A model generated the notes under the pieces. The model searched no databases and was not told the origin of the DNA. It worked only from the letters and a program-made list of their open reading frames with translations. A stretch of 64,000 bases of DNA from Streptomyces globisporus (GTDB taxonomy: Bacteria > Actinomycetota > Actinomycetes > Streptomycetales > Streptomycetaceae), in assembly GCA_014649555.1 (NCBI GenBank), contig BMTG01000017.1, forward strand, positions 109,567 to 173,566, written 5' to 3'. Shown here piece after piece: positions 46,878 through 56,900 of the stretch (positions are counted from its first letter, which is position 1; each line of letters begins with the position of its first letter). The translations under genes were made by a program, and so were the position numbers.

Positions 46878-47045
46878 TCATTCCTCCCGCTCGAACTCGG
46901 CTTCCGCCCGCTCCTTGTCGATGTCCGTCTGGGCTTGGGCGTACAGGTCGTGCACGAAACTGCGGGCGGCCTCGGGCGGGACTCCGTCGCCGAGCCGGAG
47001 CAGCCGGTCCGTCCACGGGGCGAGAGGATCATCGGGCTCGCTCAT
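46878..47045 (-). CDS. 55-residue acidic protein leading the molybdoenzyme operon
   Basis: Unrecognised. The 55-residue product (begins MSEPDDPLAPWTDRLLRLGD) is largely helical: an amphipathic first half, then a charged helix ending EAEFEREE. An ideal AGGAGG site stands five bases before the ATG, and the stop is four bases before the next gene's ATG, so it is very likely translated and coupled to the molybdopterin enzyme. It could be a small assembly or regulatory partner. Confidence 0.7.
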   Translation of the reverse strand: MSEPDDPLAPWTDRLLRLGDGVPPEAARSFVHDLYAQAQTDIDKERAEAEFEREE

Positions 47046-47156
47046 GTCGACCTCCTGGGGGACATGTCGCGTGCTGAGGGCCGGAGGTTCGCCTGCCCTG
47101 TCGGTGGCGGGCCCCCTTCCATGCTCCCTGCCCGCCGTACCCGCGCAACCGGGCGG

Positions 47157-47229
47157 GCCGCTGCCGGTCAGTCAGTGCCTCGGACGCGTCCTGGCGCGCC
47201 GCCGACACGACGAACAGCACCTTCGTCAT
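47157..47229 (-). pseudogene. Possible N-terminal scrap of a DJ-1/PfpI-type gene
   Basis: The frame starting MTKVLFVVSAARQDASEALTD opens like the first strand of type 1 glutamine-amidotransferase-fold proteins, then becomes unlike any protein. The ATG overlaps the stop of the DUF3533-type gene. The evidence is about ten residues only, so this is tentative. Confidence 0.3.
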
Positions 47230-48260
47230 GACGCTTCCCCGGGCGAGCCCGGCTCCGTGGCACGGCGCTGCCGCAGTACGGCGGCGAGCATGGTGACGAC
47301 GACTCCGGCGACCACCCAGGCGGAGAGCACCAGCAGGGACGAGGTCATGCTGTTGCCGTCGAAGTAGGTGATCGAGCGGGCCGCCCAGGTGCCCGCTCCC
47401 GGTGGCAGGGCCGGGCCGATCGCCTCCCAGAACGGTGGCAGCATCGGCGCGGGAAAGGCCCCGCCGGCGCTCGGGTTCCCCATGATCACGATGAGCAGGA
47501 TCGCCAGGCCGATGCCGATGACGCCGAAGAGCCCCTGGAGGGCGAGCGTCGCGGCGCCGACGGCGAAGACGATCAGGGCGCCGAGCCCCCACAGCGCCCA
47601 CACACTGCCCGGCAGGGCGCCCAGGACCGGTCCGACGATGATCGCTCCGCCGAGCCCGCCGGCCAGGGCGACCAGCACCATCGTGCCGAGACGGGTGGCC
47701 GCGCGGGTCGGGTTGGCGGGACGGGCCCCGGTGCTGATGGCGAGGATCGACGCGCACAGGTACCCGCCGACGCAGAGGCCGACGACCAGGTAGAACGAGG
47801 ACAGCCCGTTGAAGTCGTGCGAGGAAGCGGGAGCCACGTCGACCAGGCGCGCGGTACGCCCCTGGGCCCCCAGCACCTCGCCCGTGAGCGAATCCAGCGC
47901 GACGGACAGGGTTCTGCCGCCGCCCGAGGCGACGAGCAGGGTGTCGGTGGTGCCGCCCGGGCGGACCACGAGCGCACCGTCGATGTCCCGGTTCTCGATC
48001 TGCTTCCGCGCCGCCGCCTCGTCGGGCAGGGCGCGCGGGTCCAGCGGTGAGCCGGGCAGCTCGTCCAGGCGCTGCACCGTCTGCTCGACCGCGGCCGGCG
48101 GAGCCACCACTCCGAAGGCGACGTCCTTCAGCTTGGGCTCGTGCAGCGCGCCCACATAGGAGACGACGAACAGCAGTTGGAGGGCGACGACCCCGATCAC
48201 CAGCAGCGTGGCCCGGGGGGTGACGGCACTCTTCACCTCGGACAAGGTGCTCTGTTTCAT
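47226..48260 (-). CDS. DUF3533/ABC-2-permease-like membrane protein
   Basis: A 344-residue protein with one N-terminal helix (TLLVIGVVALQLLFVVSYVG), a ~150-residue outside domain (residues ~40-165) and a block of five to six helices to the end. This layout is that of YhgE/Pip-like and DUF3533 membrane proteins, relatives of ABC-2 export permeases. Function unknown; export of a peptide or lipid has been suggested for relatives. No ATPase accompanies it. The start is ATG after a modest ribosome site. It borders a zone of broken genes. Confidence 0.75.
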   Translation of the reverse strand: MKQSTLSEVKSAVTPRATLLVIGVVALQLLFVVSYVGALHEPKLKDVAFGVVAPPAAVEQTVQRLDELPGSPLDPRALPDEAAARKQIENRDIDGALVVRPGGTTDTLLVASGGGRTLSVALDSLTGEVLGAQGRTARLVDVAPASSHDFNGLSSFYLVVGLCVGGYLCASILAISTGARPANPTRAATRLGTMVLVALAGGLGGAIIVGPVLGALPGSVWALWGLGALIVFAVGAATLALQGLFGVIGIGLAILLIVIMGNPSAGGAFPAPMLPPFWEAIGPALPPGAGTWAARSITYFDGNSMTSSLLVLSAWVVAGVVVTMLAAVLRQRRATEPGSPGEAS

Positions 48261-48374
48261 GGTCTCCACGGTCCGGGACGACCATCGACCCCGCAGGCGG
48301 GAAGCACCCGAACGGCTGAAGGCCCGCCTTCCACACCCGGCCGCCGACGGGTGCGACCTACCCCACACCCTCCG

Positions 48375-49149
48375 ATGTTTACGCTGATTAACGCATCCCT
48401 CGAACTCGGCGGCAAGAACCCCATGATCGTCCTCGACGACGCCGACATCGAGAAGGCCGCCGAAGGCGCCGTCAACGCCTGCTTCCCTTCCGCCGGCCAC
48501 CTGTGCGTCTCCGTCGAGCGCCTGTACGTCGCCGAATCCATCCGCGACGCCTTCATCGCCGCGTTCACCGCGCGCACGAAGAAGCTCACCATCGGCGCCG
48601 CCTACGACTACAGCGTGGACGTCGGCAGCCTGACCACCCCCTCCCAGCTGAAGACCGTCTCCGAGCACGTCGGCGACGCCGTCGCCAAGGGCGCCACCGT
48701 CCTCGCCGGCGGGAGGCCGCGACGTCACCCCCGACATGACCCTGTACGATCACGAGACCTTCGGCCCCGTCGTCTCGATCTCCACCTACCGCGACGTCGA
48801 CGAGGCCGTCGCCCTGGCCAACGCCACGTCCTACGGCCTCAACGCCTGCGTCAGGTCCCGCGACGGAGCCCGGGGCCGCGCCGTCTCCGCCCGGGTGCAC
48901 GCCGGAACCGTCAACGTCAACGAGGCCTTCGCCGCCGCGTGGGGAAGCATCGACGCCCCGATGGGCGGCATGGGCGACTCCGGCCTCGGCCGCCGCCACG
49001 GCGCGGACGGCATCCTCAACACCGAGCCCCAGACCGTCGCCCACCAGCGCCTCCAGGGCTTCACCCCACCCGCCCGCATCTCCCCCGAGACCTGGGCCGA
49101 CCTGCTGACCGGCGCGCTCAAGGCCATGAAGGCGATCGGCATGCGCTGA
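48375..49149 (+). pseudogene. Decayed aldehyde dehydrogenase
   Basis: Remains of a salicylaldehyde/succinate-semialdehyde-type dehydrogenase. The first ~250 residues are absent. Coding starts abruptly with INASLELGGKNPMIVLDD, has the region around the active Cys (SAGHLCVSVERLYV), then breaks near 48715: one frame runs to VAKGATVLAGGRP and the continuation VTPDMTLYDHETFGPVVSIS is in another frame, with about 15-20 residues missing between. The C-terminus up to ALKAMKAIGMR is intact. Two lesions plus loss of the cofactor domain mean it is inactive. Confidence 0.85.
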
Positions 49150-49279
49150 CCGGCGACAGCGACTGCCCACGTCACCCCGGGGCAGCAGATCCCGTCGAGC
49201 GGTGCCGGCGCCCCCGGGGAATCGGTGCCGGAACCGCTCGCCGGCGGCCCCGGTTTCTTCTTCCTTTCCGATCACCTAA

Positions 49280-49291
49280 GATGTATACATC
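49280..49291. promoter_or_regulatory. Palindrome before the TetR gene
   Basis: GATGTATACATC is a perfect 12-base palindrome in an unusually AT-rich patch, about 52 bases before the TetR-type ATG. Likely an autoregulatory operator overlapping the promoter. Confidence 0.5.
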
Positions 49292-49342
49292 GTTCACATC
49301 AGGGAGGAGATGTGGACATGGCAAACATAAGGAGCGCGGCCC

Positions 49343-49957
49343 ATGTCCCGGAGCAGCTCGTACCACCACGGCGATCTGCGCGCCGCCTGCCTTCGTGCCG
49401 CGCGTGAGCTCCTGGAGGAGGACGGCAGCGCCGGACTCTCGCTGCGCGCCGTCGCCCGGCGGGCCGGGGTCTCGGCGACGGCCCCTTACCGCCACTACGC
49501 CGACCGCGAGGCGCTGGTCTCCGCGGTGGCCGCCGAGGGGTACCGCGAGCTCGCCACCTATCTGGCGCGGGCCCATCCCGCGCCCTCGACCCCCGATGAA
49601 CTCGCCGCGGTCGCCGTCGCGTACGTACGGTTCGCACTGGAGCACCCGGCCCTGTTCCGGGCGATGTTCGCGGAGCCCTGCGACCCCACGAGCGAGGAGC
49701 GCGTCGCCGCGACCGCCGCCATCTCGGAGTACGTCCGCACCATCGTCGCCGCGACCTTCCCCGAGGTGGACGCGGACGCCCTGTCGACCACGGTGTGGGC
49801 CCTCGTCCACGGCCTCGCGTTTCTGCACCTCGACGGGAAGCTCGACTCCTCCACCCCCGAGATCGTCGCCGCCCAGGTCACCTCCGCCGTCCACGCGCTG
49901 TTCCACGCCGCCCCGGCGATGTCCGGCACGGTGGCAGGAGCTCAGCGGGGGGTCTGA
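49343..49957 (+). CDS. TetR-family regulator with WHG-type C-terminal domain
   Basis: A 204-residue regulator. The helix-turn-helix reads SLRAVARRAGVSATAPYRHY, and the start SYHHGDLRAACLRAARELLE is characteristic of the TetR subgroup with a WHG domain, whose C-terminal half includes AVAYVRFALEHPALFRAMF and TTVWALVHGLAFLHLDG. Ligand unknown. ATG follows AAGGAG at 49329-49334. Its last 16 bases overlap the end of the convergent FKBP gene. Confidence 0.88.
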   Translation: MSRSSSYHHGDLRAACLRAARELLEEDGSAGLSLRAVARRAGVSATAPYRHYADREALVSAVAAEGYRELATYLARAHPAPSTPDELAAVAVAYVRFALEHPALFRAMFAEPCDPTSEERVAATAAISEYVRTIVAATFPEVDADALSTTVWALVHGLAFLHLDGKLDSSTPEIVAAQVTSAVHALFHAAPAMSGTVAGAQRGV

Positions 49958-50352
49958 GCGGCTGCGCCCGGGCCGCCCACCACCGCGAGCAGGTCCACGA
50001 CGAAGATCAGCGTGGAGCCCGGCGGGATCAGCGCGGAGGGTGACTGCTTGCCGTAGCCGAGGCGCGGGGGAACGATGATCTCGCGCCGGCCGCCGGCCCG
50101 CATGCCCCGCACCCCCCGGTCCCAGCCCTTGATGGCCCGGCCGCCGCCCACGGCGAACTTGAACGGCCGGTCCTCCTCCCAGGACGAGTCGAACTCCCGC
50201 CCGGACGCGAACGTCACCCCGACGTAGTGAACCCGGACCACGCGGCCCGGCAGCGCCTCCGGCCCGTCCCCCACCACGAGGTCCCGGATCGTCAGCTCGG
50301 TGGGCGCGTCGCCCTCCGGAACCTCGACCACCGGCTTCGTCAGTTCGCTCAT
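49942..50352 (-). CDS. FKBP-type peptidyl-prolyl cis-trans isomerase
   Basis: A 136-residue FK506-binding-fold isomerase that speeds prolyl bond rotation during protein folding. Visible are VRVHYVGVTFASGREFDSSW, PFKFAVGGGRAIKGWDRGV and the end ALIPPGSTLIFVVDLLAV. No signal peptide, so cytoplasmic. ATG of MSELTKPVV is taken as start, since a GAGGGGACC-type site lies upstream and the 12 preceding codons look noncoding. Its 3' end overlaps the convergent TetR gene. Confidence 0.92.
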   Translation of the reverse strand: MSELTKPVVEVPEGDAPTELTIRDLVVGDGPEALPGRVVRVHYVGVTFASGREFDSSWEEDRPFKFAVGGGRAIKGWDRGVRGMRAGGRREIIVPPRLGYGKQSPSALIPPGSTLIFVVDLLAVVGGPGAAAQTPR

Positions 50353-50427
50353 CACGGTCCCCTCGCTCGCCTCCGGATGCCCGTGCACGGGCCGACCGGA
50401 CCCATGGACCTTCCATGCGGCAGAAGA

Positions 50428-52428
50428 TCACGTTACGTCGAGCAGAGCCCGGGCGTGCTCGTCGGGGAAGAGGCCGTCCCGGGCCACGCGCTCGCGCAGC
50501 TCCTGTTCGGTGAGCGGGTAGACGTTCCAGTAGCGGCCCCAGTCGTCCTGGTAGTCCAGCACCGGGTCATGGCCGGGAACGGTGTCCAGCGCCAACTGGG
50601 CGCCGCGCATGACCTCGTGGAACGAGTGGTGGGCCGCCGACAGCGACATGGCGATCATCCCGGCCCGGATCAGCCCGAGGTCCAGGTCGATCCCCCACTG
50701 GTCCCGCATCCGGGCGGCGTGCACGAGGAAGCGGTAGGTCGACCCGGCGGTGCCGGTCAGGACCAGGCCTCCCGTGTCCTCGGACGCCTCCTGGAGACCG
50801 GTGTTCATGGCGAGGTCGTACACGGAGGACGCGGGCATCCGGGTGAGCCCGAGGCAGTTCACGGCGAAGGGACGCTCGGCCCGGCTCAGGGGTGGGCGCA
50901 CGTCGTCGGGGTCCCTCTGGACTGTGTGCTCGCGGGTGGCGCGGGCGAGCGCCGCCTGCTTCTCCGCCACGGAGAGGGTGTCGTCCAGGTTCAACTGTGC
51001 GGCCAGCCGCTCCAGTTCTGCGCGGCCCGCGGCCTGGCGGCGACTCGGCCGTTCCTGCTCGATCTCCGGCTCGGGGTCCTCCCGGCCGCCCAGCATCTCG
51101 GGCACGAGGTCGCTGGAGATGCCCTGGAACAGGAAGGTCACCAGCTCCCTCAGATGGCCGGTGCGCAGCACCTGCTGGAGGGCGGGCCTGCTGGTGCCGA
51201 CCGTGCCGGGCATGCTCGGGTTCTCGCTGCCGAAGGTGGCGAGGGCTCCCGGGTACTGCTGCCAGGCCCGGTCCCACACGGCGCGCGCCATCGTGCGGAA
51301 CTCCTTCGTCACCGCCTCGTTCTCGGCGAGGTGTTCGGCCAGTCGCCGCTCGAAAGCGACGGACTCCTCGGCGTACCGGATACGGGCCTGGCCCCAGGCG
51401 GGCACCGGTGCGCCCCGGTCGGGGCTGGGCGGACCGGCGCCCGGGGCGGGCCGGGTCCCGGTGGGAGGACGTGGTGGTGGACTCGGTCGTGCCGGGGCGT
51501 GTGAGCGGGGTCCCGGGGCGCGGTTCCGTACCGGTGGGGCGTGACGTCCCGGAGGCGGCGGGATCGGCGGTCGGGCGGGGCGGCGCGGGTGGTTCGGTGC
51601 GGGGCGGCTCCCCGGCGGGGGCAGGGCGTGCGGGTGCGGGCGGCGAGGTGTGCCGGTGGTCGTCGATGTCCACGGTCACCACCCGCCCCCGGTCCGGGTC
51701 GGTGGCGCGACGGACCCGCTGGGCGTCCAGGGTGAGCGTGAAGTCGGAGAGCCGGACGTGCGGGCCGGGGGTGCCGTCCTGGAAGGTCGTCCTCAGCAAC
51801 CGGGACAGCCGGTCCCCAAGCGCCTTCCCGACCGCCTCTGCCCGCTTCTGGCCGCTGGCCCGGGAGCGGTTGCCGTGTCCGGTGACGGTGACCGTCGGCA
51901 GGGGCAGGCCGTTGGCGTGGTTTCACAGGCCGGTGCGGGCCAGGGACAGGGCCAGGGCGTCCAGATTCTCGTCCGCGTCCGCCGACGGGGTGTGCTGCTG
52001 CTCGGCGAAGCGGACGTTGCGCCGGTCCGGGCGGAGCGCGTGGCCGTGCAGGGCGACCGTGGTGAGCGGATTGGAGACGGCCGGTGAACGGTCGGACAGC
52101 AGCGCCGCGTTGACCGCGTGGGCGGACTCGCCGGGGCGCTTGCTGTAGGCCCGGAAGAACCACTGGTCCTTGTCGTCCAGGATCGGTGCCGCCGCCCGTA
52201 CGGCGTCCCGGGCGCGAGCGCGGGACTGGTCCACCTCCCGCTGGGCCAGGGCGTGTTCCGGGCGGTCCTCGGTGAAGTACCACCGGACGTGCTCGGCCTC
52301 GTGGACGGCAGCCAGGGCCCGGGCCGCACGGACGAAGCCTTCCAGGCGGGCGATCTCCGCCGGGGCTGCGCCGTCGCGCCGGGCGGTGGCGGCGCGGCCT
52401 TCCGACTCCCGTGCCAGGGAGCTCAGTT
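50428..52428 (-). pseudogene. Broken C-terminal part of a very large protein
   Basis: Coding sequence runs in pieces. The upstream piece, open from ~52428, includes AEHVRWYFTEDRPEHALAQ and RPDRRNVRFAEQQHTPSADA, and stops at an in-frame TGA (51923-51925). The same frame resumes with NHANGLPLPTVTVTGHGNRS and LSDFTLTLDAQRVRRATDPD. Between about 51480 and 51405 it shifts frame into a C-terminal domain (from RYAEESVAFERRLAEHLAEN to HARALLDVT). The style recalls the tails of giant Streptomyces proteins annotated as lonely-Cys-domain proteins; that is recollection, not proof. The N-terminus is missing, apparently cut at the lectin remnant. Confidence 0.7.
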
Positions 52429-52430
52429 GG

Positions 52431-52650
52431 TGTCTACAGCGAGCAGAACAAGCCGATCTGGGCCGCCATGACCTTCGGCCAGAACCACCGGGCGATCTTC
52501 CAGCCCGACGGCAACCCGGTCATCCACAACGGCGACGACCGGGCCATCCGGGCCTCCAAGACGCATGACTTCGGGGGTGCCCAGATGGTGCTGAGGGCCG
52601 ACGCCAAGGTGGTCATCGTGCACCAGGGCAAGGTGGTCTGGTCGACGTGA
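52431..52650 (+). pseudogene. Truncated bulb-type mannose-lectin domain
   Basis: A 73-residue stretch from VYSEQNKPIWAAMTFGQNHR, through AIFQPDGNPVIHNGDDRAIR to MVLRADAKVVIVHQGKVVWS, matching the QxDGNxVxY-type repeats of bulb lectins. It begins abruptly at the junction with the minus-strand broken gene, lacks a signal peptide, and has degraded sugar motifs (NPVIH for NLVIY). Probably the 3' end of a gene cut by a deletion. Confidence 0.7.
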
Positions 52651-52673
52651 ACCGGGCGTGTCCGGTGCGTCGG

Positions 52674-53942
52674 TCAGTGCCTCGACAGGAGGAGTTCGAA
52701 GAGTCCCTCACCGGACGCCCTGTCCCGTTCCCGTCGGTCCGTCTCCTTGGCGGGCACCGCCCTCGGCCCTTTCGGTCTGAGTCTCAGCACCTCGTCGAGG
52801 GCCGTCAGCCCGACCGTCCCGCCGACGAAACCCGAGGGATCACGGACGAAGGCGAGTGTCGCGGCGGCGAGAACCCCCTCGACATCCCGGCGCTCCGATC
52901 TGAGTGAGTGCAGAAGCCTGTTGGCGGCGACCGGCACCCCTTCCGGTCGCCGTAGTCCGAGGAGGGAGCGCAGCGAACGCCCTCCGAGCTCCTCGATCCC
53001 CTGCTCGGCGAGAGCGGCGAACACCGCCTGCGCCTCGTCGTCCGTCGGGTGCGGCTCGCCTGGAAGCGGTGGCAGGGACTCCTGGGCGCTGCCGGGCAGG
53101 GCGGCTCGGCAGATCAGCGCCCTCAGCCGGGGAGGAGGATAGGTGTGATCCTGCAACGGCTGCGAGGCGGAGGCCGTCATGGCGTCGGTGAGCGCCCAGA
53201 GGTAGGCGCTGCCACAGGCGAGGGTCGCGCAGATGTCCGCGAACGCCTCGCCGAGCCACCGCTCCCACCGGACGAGGGAAGCCGGCTCCAGCCCCGCGTG
53301 GTCTCGCAGGTGTGCGGTCAGGGAGACGGTGAGGCGCAGGTCGTCCTCGATGTGGTGCCCCGTCTCGTGTGCGACGGCCAGAAGGGCGGGAAGGTGCCGG
53401 CCGGAGGACCAGGGAATCCCGATGAGAGGAAAGGGAAGGTGCTGTGCCACCGCTTGCCCGTCCCTGGTCCGCTGCTTGCCGAACGGAAGCAGCTTCTCGA
53501 ACGCGCTGCCGCGAGGCACCGCGAAGGGGACAGGATGCCGGCCGAAGAAGGTGAGGGGCGGTTCCCAGGCCGGGGTGCCTGACGTGGCCGCGAGGCGGAG
53601 GGGCTGGTACACCGACCAGGCGAGTTCGTCGGCCGCGTCCAGGACGATTCTCTGGCTCGGCAGACTCCGCATCATCAGCTTGCCACGGAAGAAATCCCAC
53701 AGATGGTGGAGGTCGAGCAGGATATCGGCCGACCTGTCGGCCTTCTGCGCCGCCGGGAGGGCATCCACCTGGTCGAGGGCGGACAGCAGGACACGGGTGA
53801 CGCTGTGGATCTGCGAGCCGTGCTTCTCCAGATCGCCCGTCGTGGCGGCCTGCCCCCAGTCGTGCAGTTCCCCCCGGAAGTCGGCCAGGACCTGGCGGAT
53901 CTCGTGCTCGCGACGCGACGGATAACCCTCATCGGGATGCAC
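52674..53942 (-). CDS. Predicted zinc metallopeptidase (HExxH) of the CHAT/STAND operon
   Basis: I recognise no named family. The 422-residue protein has a helical N-terminal half, then the zincin motif ALLAVAHETGHHIEDD (His192, Glu193, His196) and, 36 residues on, GEAFADICATLACG, whose Glu232 could be the third zinc ligand as in gluzincins. No signal peptide or membrane helix, so it acts inside the cell. GTG start with AGGAGG overlapping the previous stop codon; the gap is 12 bases. As last gene of the operon it may be an effector or may process another component. Confidence 0.72.
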   Translation of the reverse strand: MHPDEGYPSRREHEIRQVLADFRGELHDWGQAATTGDLEKHGSQIHSVTRVLLSALDQVDALPAAQKADRSADILLDLHHLWDFFRGKLMMRSLPSQRIVLDAADELAWSVYQPLRLAATSGTPAWEPPLTFFGRHPVPFAVPRGSAFEKLLPFGKQRTRDGQAVAQHLPFPLIGIPWSSGRHLPALLAVAHETGHHIEDDLRLTVSLTAHLRDHAGLEPASLVRWERWLGEAFADICATLACGSAYLWALTDAMTASASQPLQDHTYPPPRLRALICRAALPGSAQESLPPLPGEPHPTDDEAQAVFAALAEQGIEELGGRSLRSLLGLRRPEGVPVAANRLLHSLRSERRDVEGVLAAATLAFVRDPSGFVGGTVGLTALDEVLRLRPKGPRAVPAKETDRRERDRASGEGLFELLLSRH

Positions 53943-53954
53943 CTGCCCGGCCTC

Positions 53955-56900
53955 CTACGATTCGGAGACACGCAGGGCCGACGGCGTGGCGAACATGGAG
54001 GCGCTGACGGCCTCGAGAATGTCGTCGCCCCACTCCATGTCCGTTCGCTTCCCGAGGTCCCGCCCCTGCTTCTCCCGGAGGAGCGCCACGGCACGCAGCG
54101 TCTTGAGGAGTTCCAGCAGGGACGCCCCCTCCACCAGCGCGGTGCCCAGCACCATGGTCTGCAGGTCGGACGCCCTGACCAGTCCGGCGCCGATCACGGC
54201 CGGGGTGAGCCCCGAGGCGAAGAGTGCGGCGGCGAAGTGGTTGCGCAGAACCAGTTGGAGCGGGATGTCCGCCGGCGAGCTGGGGCGTGGCGGATCCAGG
54301 ACGATCAACGGTTGAGTCCCGGGGTCGAATCCGGCCAGCCACTGGACCAGTCTGCTCGCGTCGAGGTCGGATCCGGAGACCTTGCTGTCCAGCCGGTCAC
54401 TGTGGCTGAGCCCCGTGGGGGAAAGGTCGAAGTAGGGAGTGGAACCGGATTTCAGCTTGAGGGGAGCGTGTACGTGCAGGAGGGCAGGCGGTCCCTTGCG
54501 GGGCGGAGGCAGAGCCGCAGAGCTGAACAATTGCATCGGCTCGCACCCCTGGGTCTCGTAGATCTCCGACAGCGGCTGCCGGGCGGTCCAGGGGTCCTCG
54601 GACCGGGAGGAGTGCGACGGCCCGCTGTCCAGGACCAGGACCGTGCGGGAGCCGTGCTGGCCCTGTGTGCGGGTCTTGTTCTCCCGCAACAGCGACCAGA
54701 GCAGGGACAGGGCAGCGGTCGACAGACCGAGTGACAACAGCGCGCGTGAGGTGCTGCCCATCTTCCGCGACAAGGTGGTGTCGAGCGCGGTGACGAGTGC
54801 CGCCGCCGTGATGCCGCCCAGCAGACCGTCCGCCACGATCTCCATGTCCTGCTTGCGGCGCAGAGCGGCCTGAAGGGCTCGTACGTCGGCGGACTCGGCC
54901 GCGTCCGGGAGATTCCGATACAGGACGACGTCCTCATCGGCCCCCTCCGTCAGCAGGGAGAACTCCCACGGGAAGGCATGGAGGGAGACGTCGTCGGACT
55001 GGACCTGAACGGACACGGAGGGAGCGCGTCCCTCGGACAGGACGGTCATGCCGGGGATCACCCGCTGTGTGGCGGCTCGCCAGTCATGGAGCAGTTCGTT
55101 CGCCAGAGCCACGAGGTCGCCGCCCGGGTGGCTCCCCGGTTCGGGTGAGAGGGCCATGACACGCTCGTCGAGGCTCTGGGCCAGATTCTGCACGATCCGG
55201 ATGGGCGCATGGAGCGGCTCGGCGTATCCGAGGCGGGCGAACATGCGGTTCACCGCGGCGGGCAGGGCGGGCTCGTAGGGGAACGATCCGTCGGGCGGCT
55301 CTTCGAGGACCTGTCCGACGGCGTTGAGGACATGGGCCTCCCACACCGACTCCTGGTGTACGCGGCTCAGTTCCTCCGCCGCCCGGCGCAGGGCCTCCTC
55401 CCTGGCATGCCCCGGAGCGTGCTGGCAGAAGATCCAGCGGGCCGCTGCGGTGAGCAGCGGAACGTCGTCCCCGGCCACCGCGAGAAGATGCTGCCCTGTG
55501 CGGGCGTCCGCCTCTCCGGTGAAGCGCATTTCGGCCCGGGCCCTCCGCCAGAGGTGCAGAGGGTCGTTGGGGGCGGTGGGAAGGTGCGGTGCCGGATACG
55601 CGCGCTCGCTGAGAGCCAACGCCCGGTCCTTGCCCCCGCAGACACGCTCGAACTCGGCGACGAGCTGCAGTTGGACGTGCCGGTCCGGGCTGTCCGGTCC
55701 CGGTCGGACGGTGGAGGCGAACAGGCTCTGCATCTGGGCGAGTTCGTCGGGCGGGAAGGCGCTCGCACTGCCGGAGGGGTATGCGGTGAGACCGTCGAGG
55801 GCGAGGAGCCTGGCGGACGGAGGCTGAACCGATCGCAGGGCCTGGACGACCTCGGCGGCCCGGTGGGGCGCCGCGATCACGATCGCGGCACCTCCTCGCA
55901 GCAGACTCTCCTGTGACGTGACCGGCACCTCCAGAAGGGCGGAATCCGGCGGGCTGTAGCCCTGGCAGAGCAGTTCGTTCCACATAAGGGCGGACTGAAC
56001 GGCCCACGCACCGGCGCCGTCGGCGACCTTCAGCTGTCCGAGGGCGGCCGCGGCCCGTCGTAGATCGCCGAGATCGCGGGCGAGGAAGCGGGCGTACAGC
56101 AGCAGGCACTGCGGGTGCCCCTGGGGAAAGCCCAGGTCGCTCCAGAGCCCTGCGGCGTGGTCGAAATGGGCCTGGGCCCGGTCCACCGCCAGGAGTTCAC
56201 CCTCGATGGCCGCGCGCGCCATGACGCTGCGCGCCAGGAAGCGGTGACGGCTGGGGCCGACGCCTGCCGTGGCCAGGCCATCGGCCTCGTCCAGAGTGGC
56301 GAGCGCCTCGGTGGAGCGGCCGAGCTGGCGGTAGGCGCGGGACGACAGGAGGCAGGCCTCCAGGCGGTGCGAGGTGTCCGTGGGCGACTGGAGGAACTTC
56401 AGCGTGGCGAGCGCCTCGGTGGGCAGGAAGGACCGGAGCTGCCCGCGCGCCTTGGCGACCCTCGCGCGCGCTCGCAGCGAGGCGGCCGCGCTCTCGACGC
56501 TTGTGCCGGAACGCGCCCGGATCGCGGAGGAGGACGCACCCGGATTGATCACCGCGTCCTGCAGTTCGAACGCCTGGGAGAGACGCCCGTCCCGCTCCAG
56601 TCGCTGCGCCAGTTCGAGTGAGATCAGCAGATGGCTGGTGTCGGCTTTGCGCGACCTGGCGATGTGCAGCGCGATGCGGTAGGTGGCCTCGGCCGTGACG
56701 TCGTTGCGTGAACTCTGGATGCGGGCGAGGGTGACCTGGAGCCTCTCGCGCCATCTGGCCTCGCCCTCGTCGGCGAGCGCGCGACGGATGAGCGCTTCGG
56801 CCTCCTCTCCCTTCCCGCAGCTCGCCAGCACGCCGGCCCGGAGAATGTGCTCGGCGGAATCCACCGTGACGGACAGCGGTGCGGCGACCCGGAGGTCGTC

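Noticed and set aside
48375-49149. Functional split aldehyde dehydrogenase or programmed frameshift
   Set aside because: The cofactor domain is absent and residues are missing at the break; no slippery sequence seen.
51923-51925. In-frame TGA as a selenocysteine codon
   Set aside because: No SECIS-like hairpin recognised, a frameshift follows downstream, and neighbours are also broken.
49319-52650. Insertion sequence or prophage causing the decay zone
   Set aside because: No transposase, integrase, terminal inverted repeats or target duplications were found.
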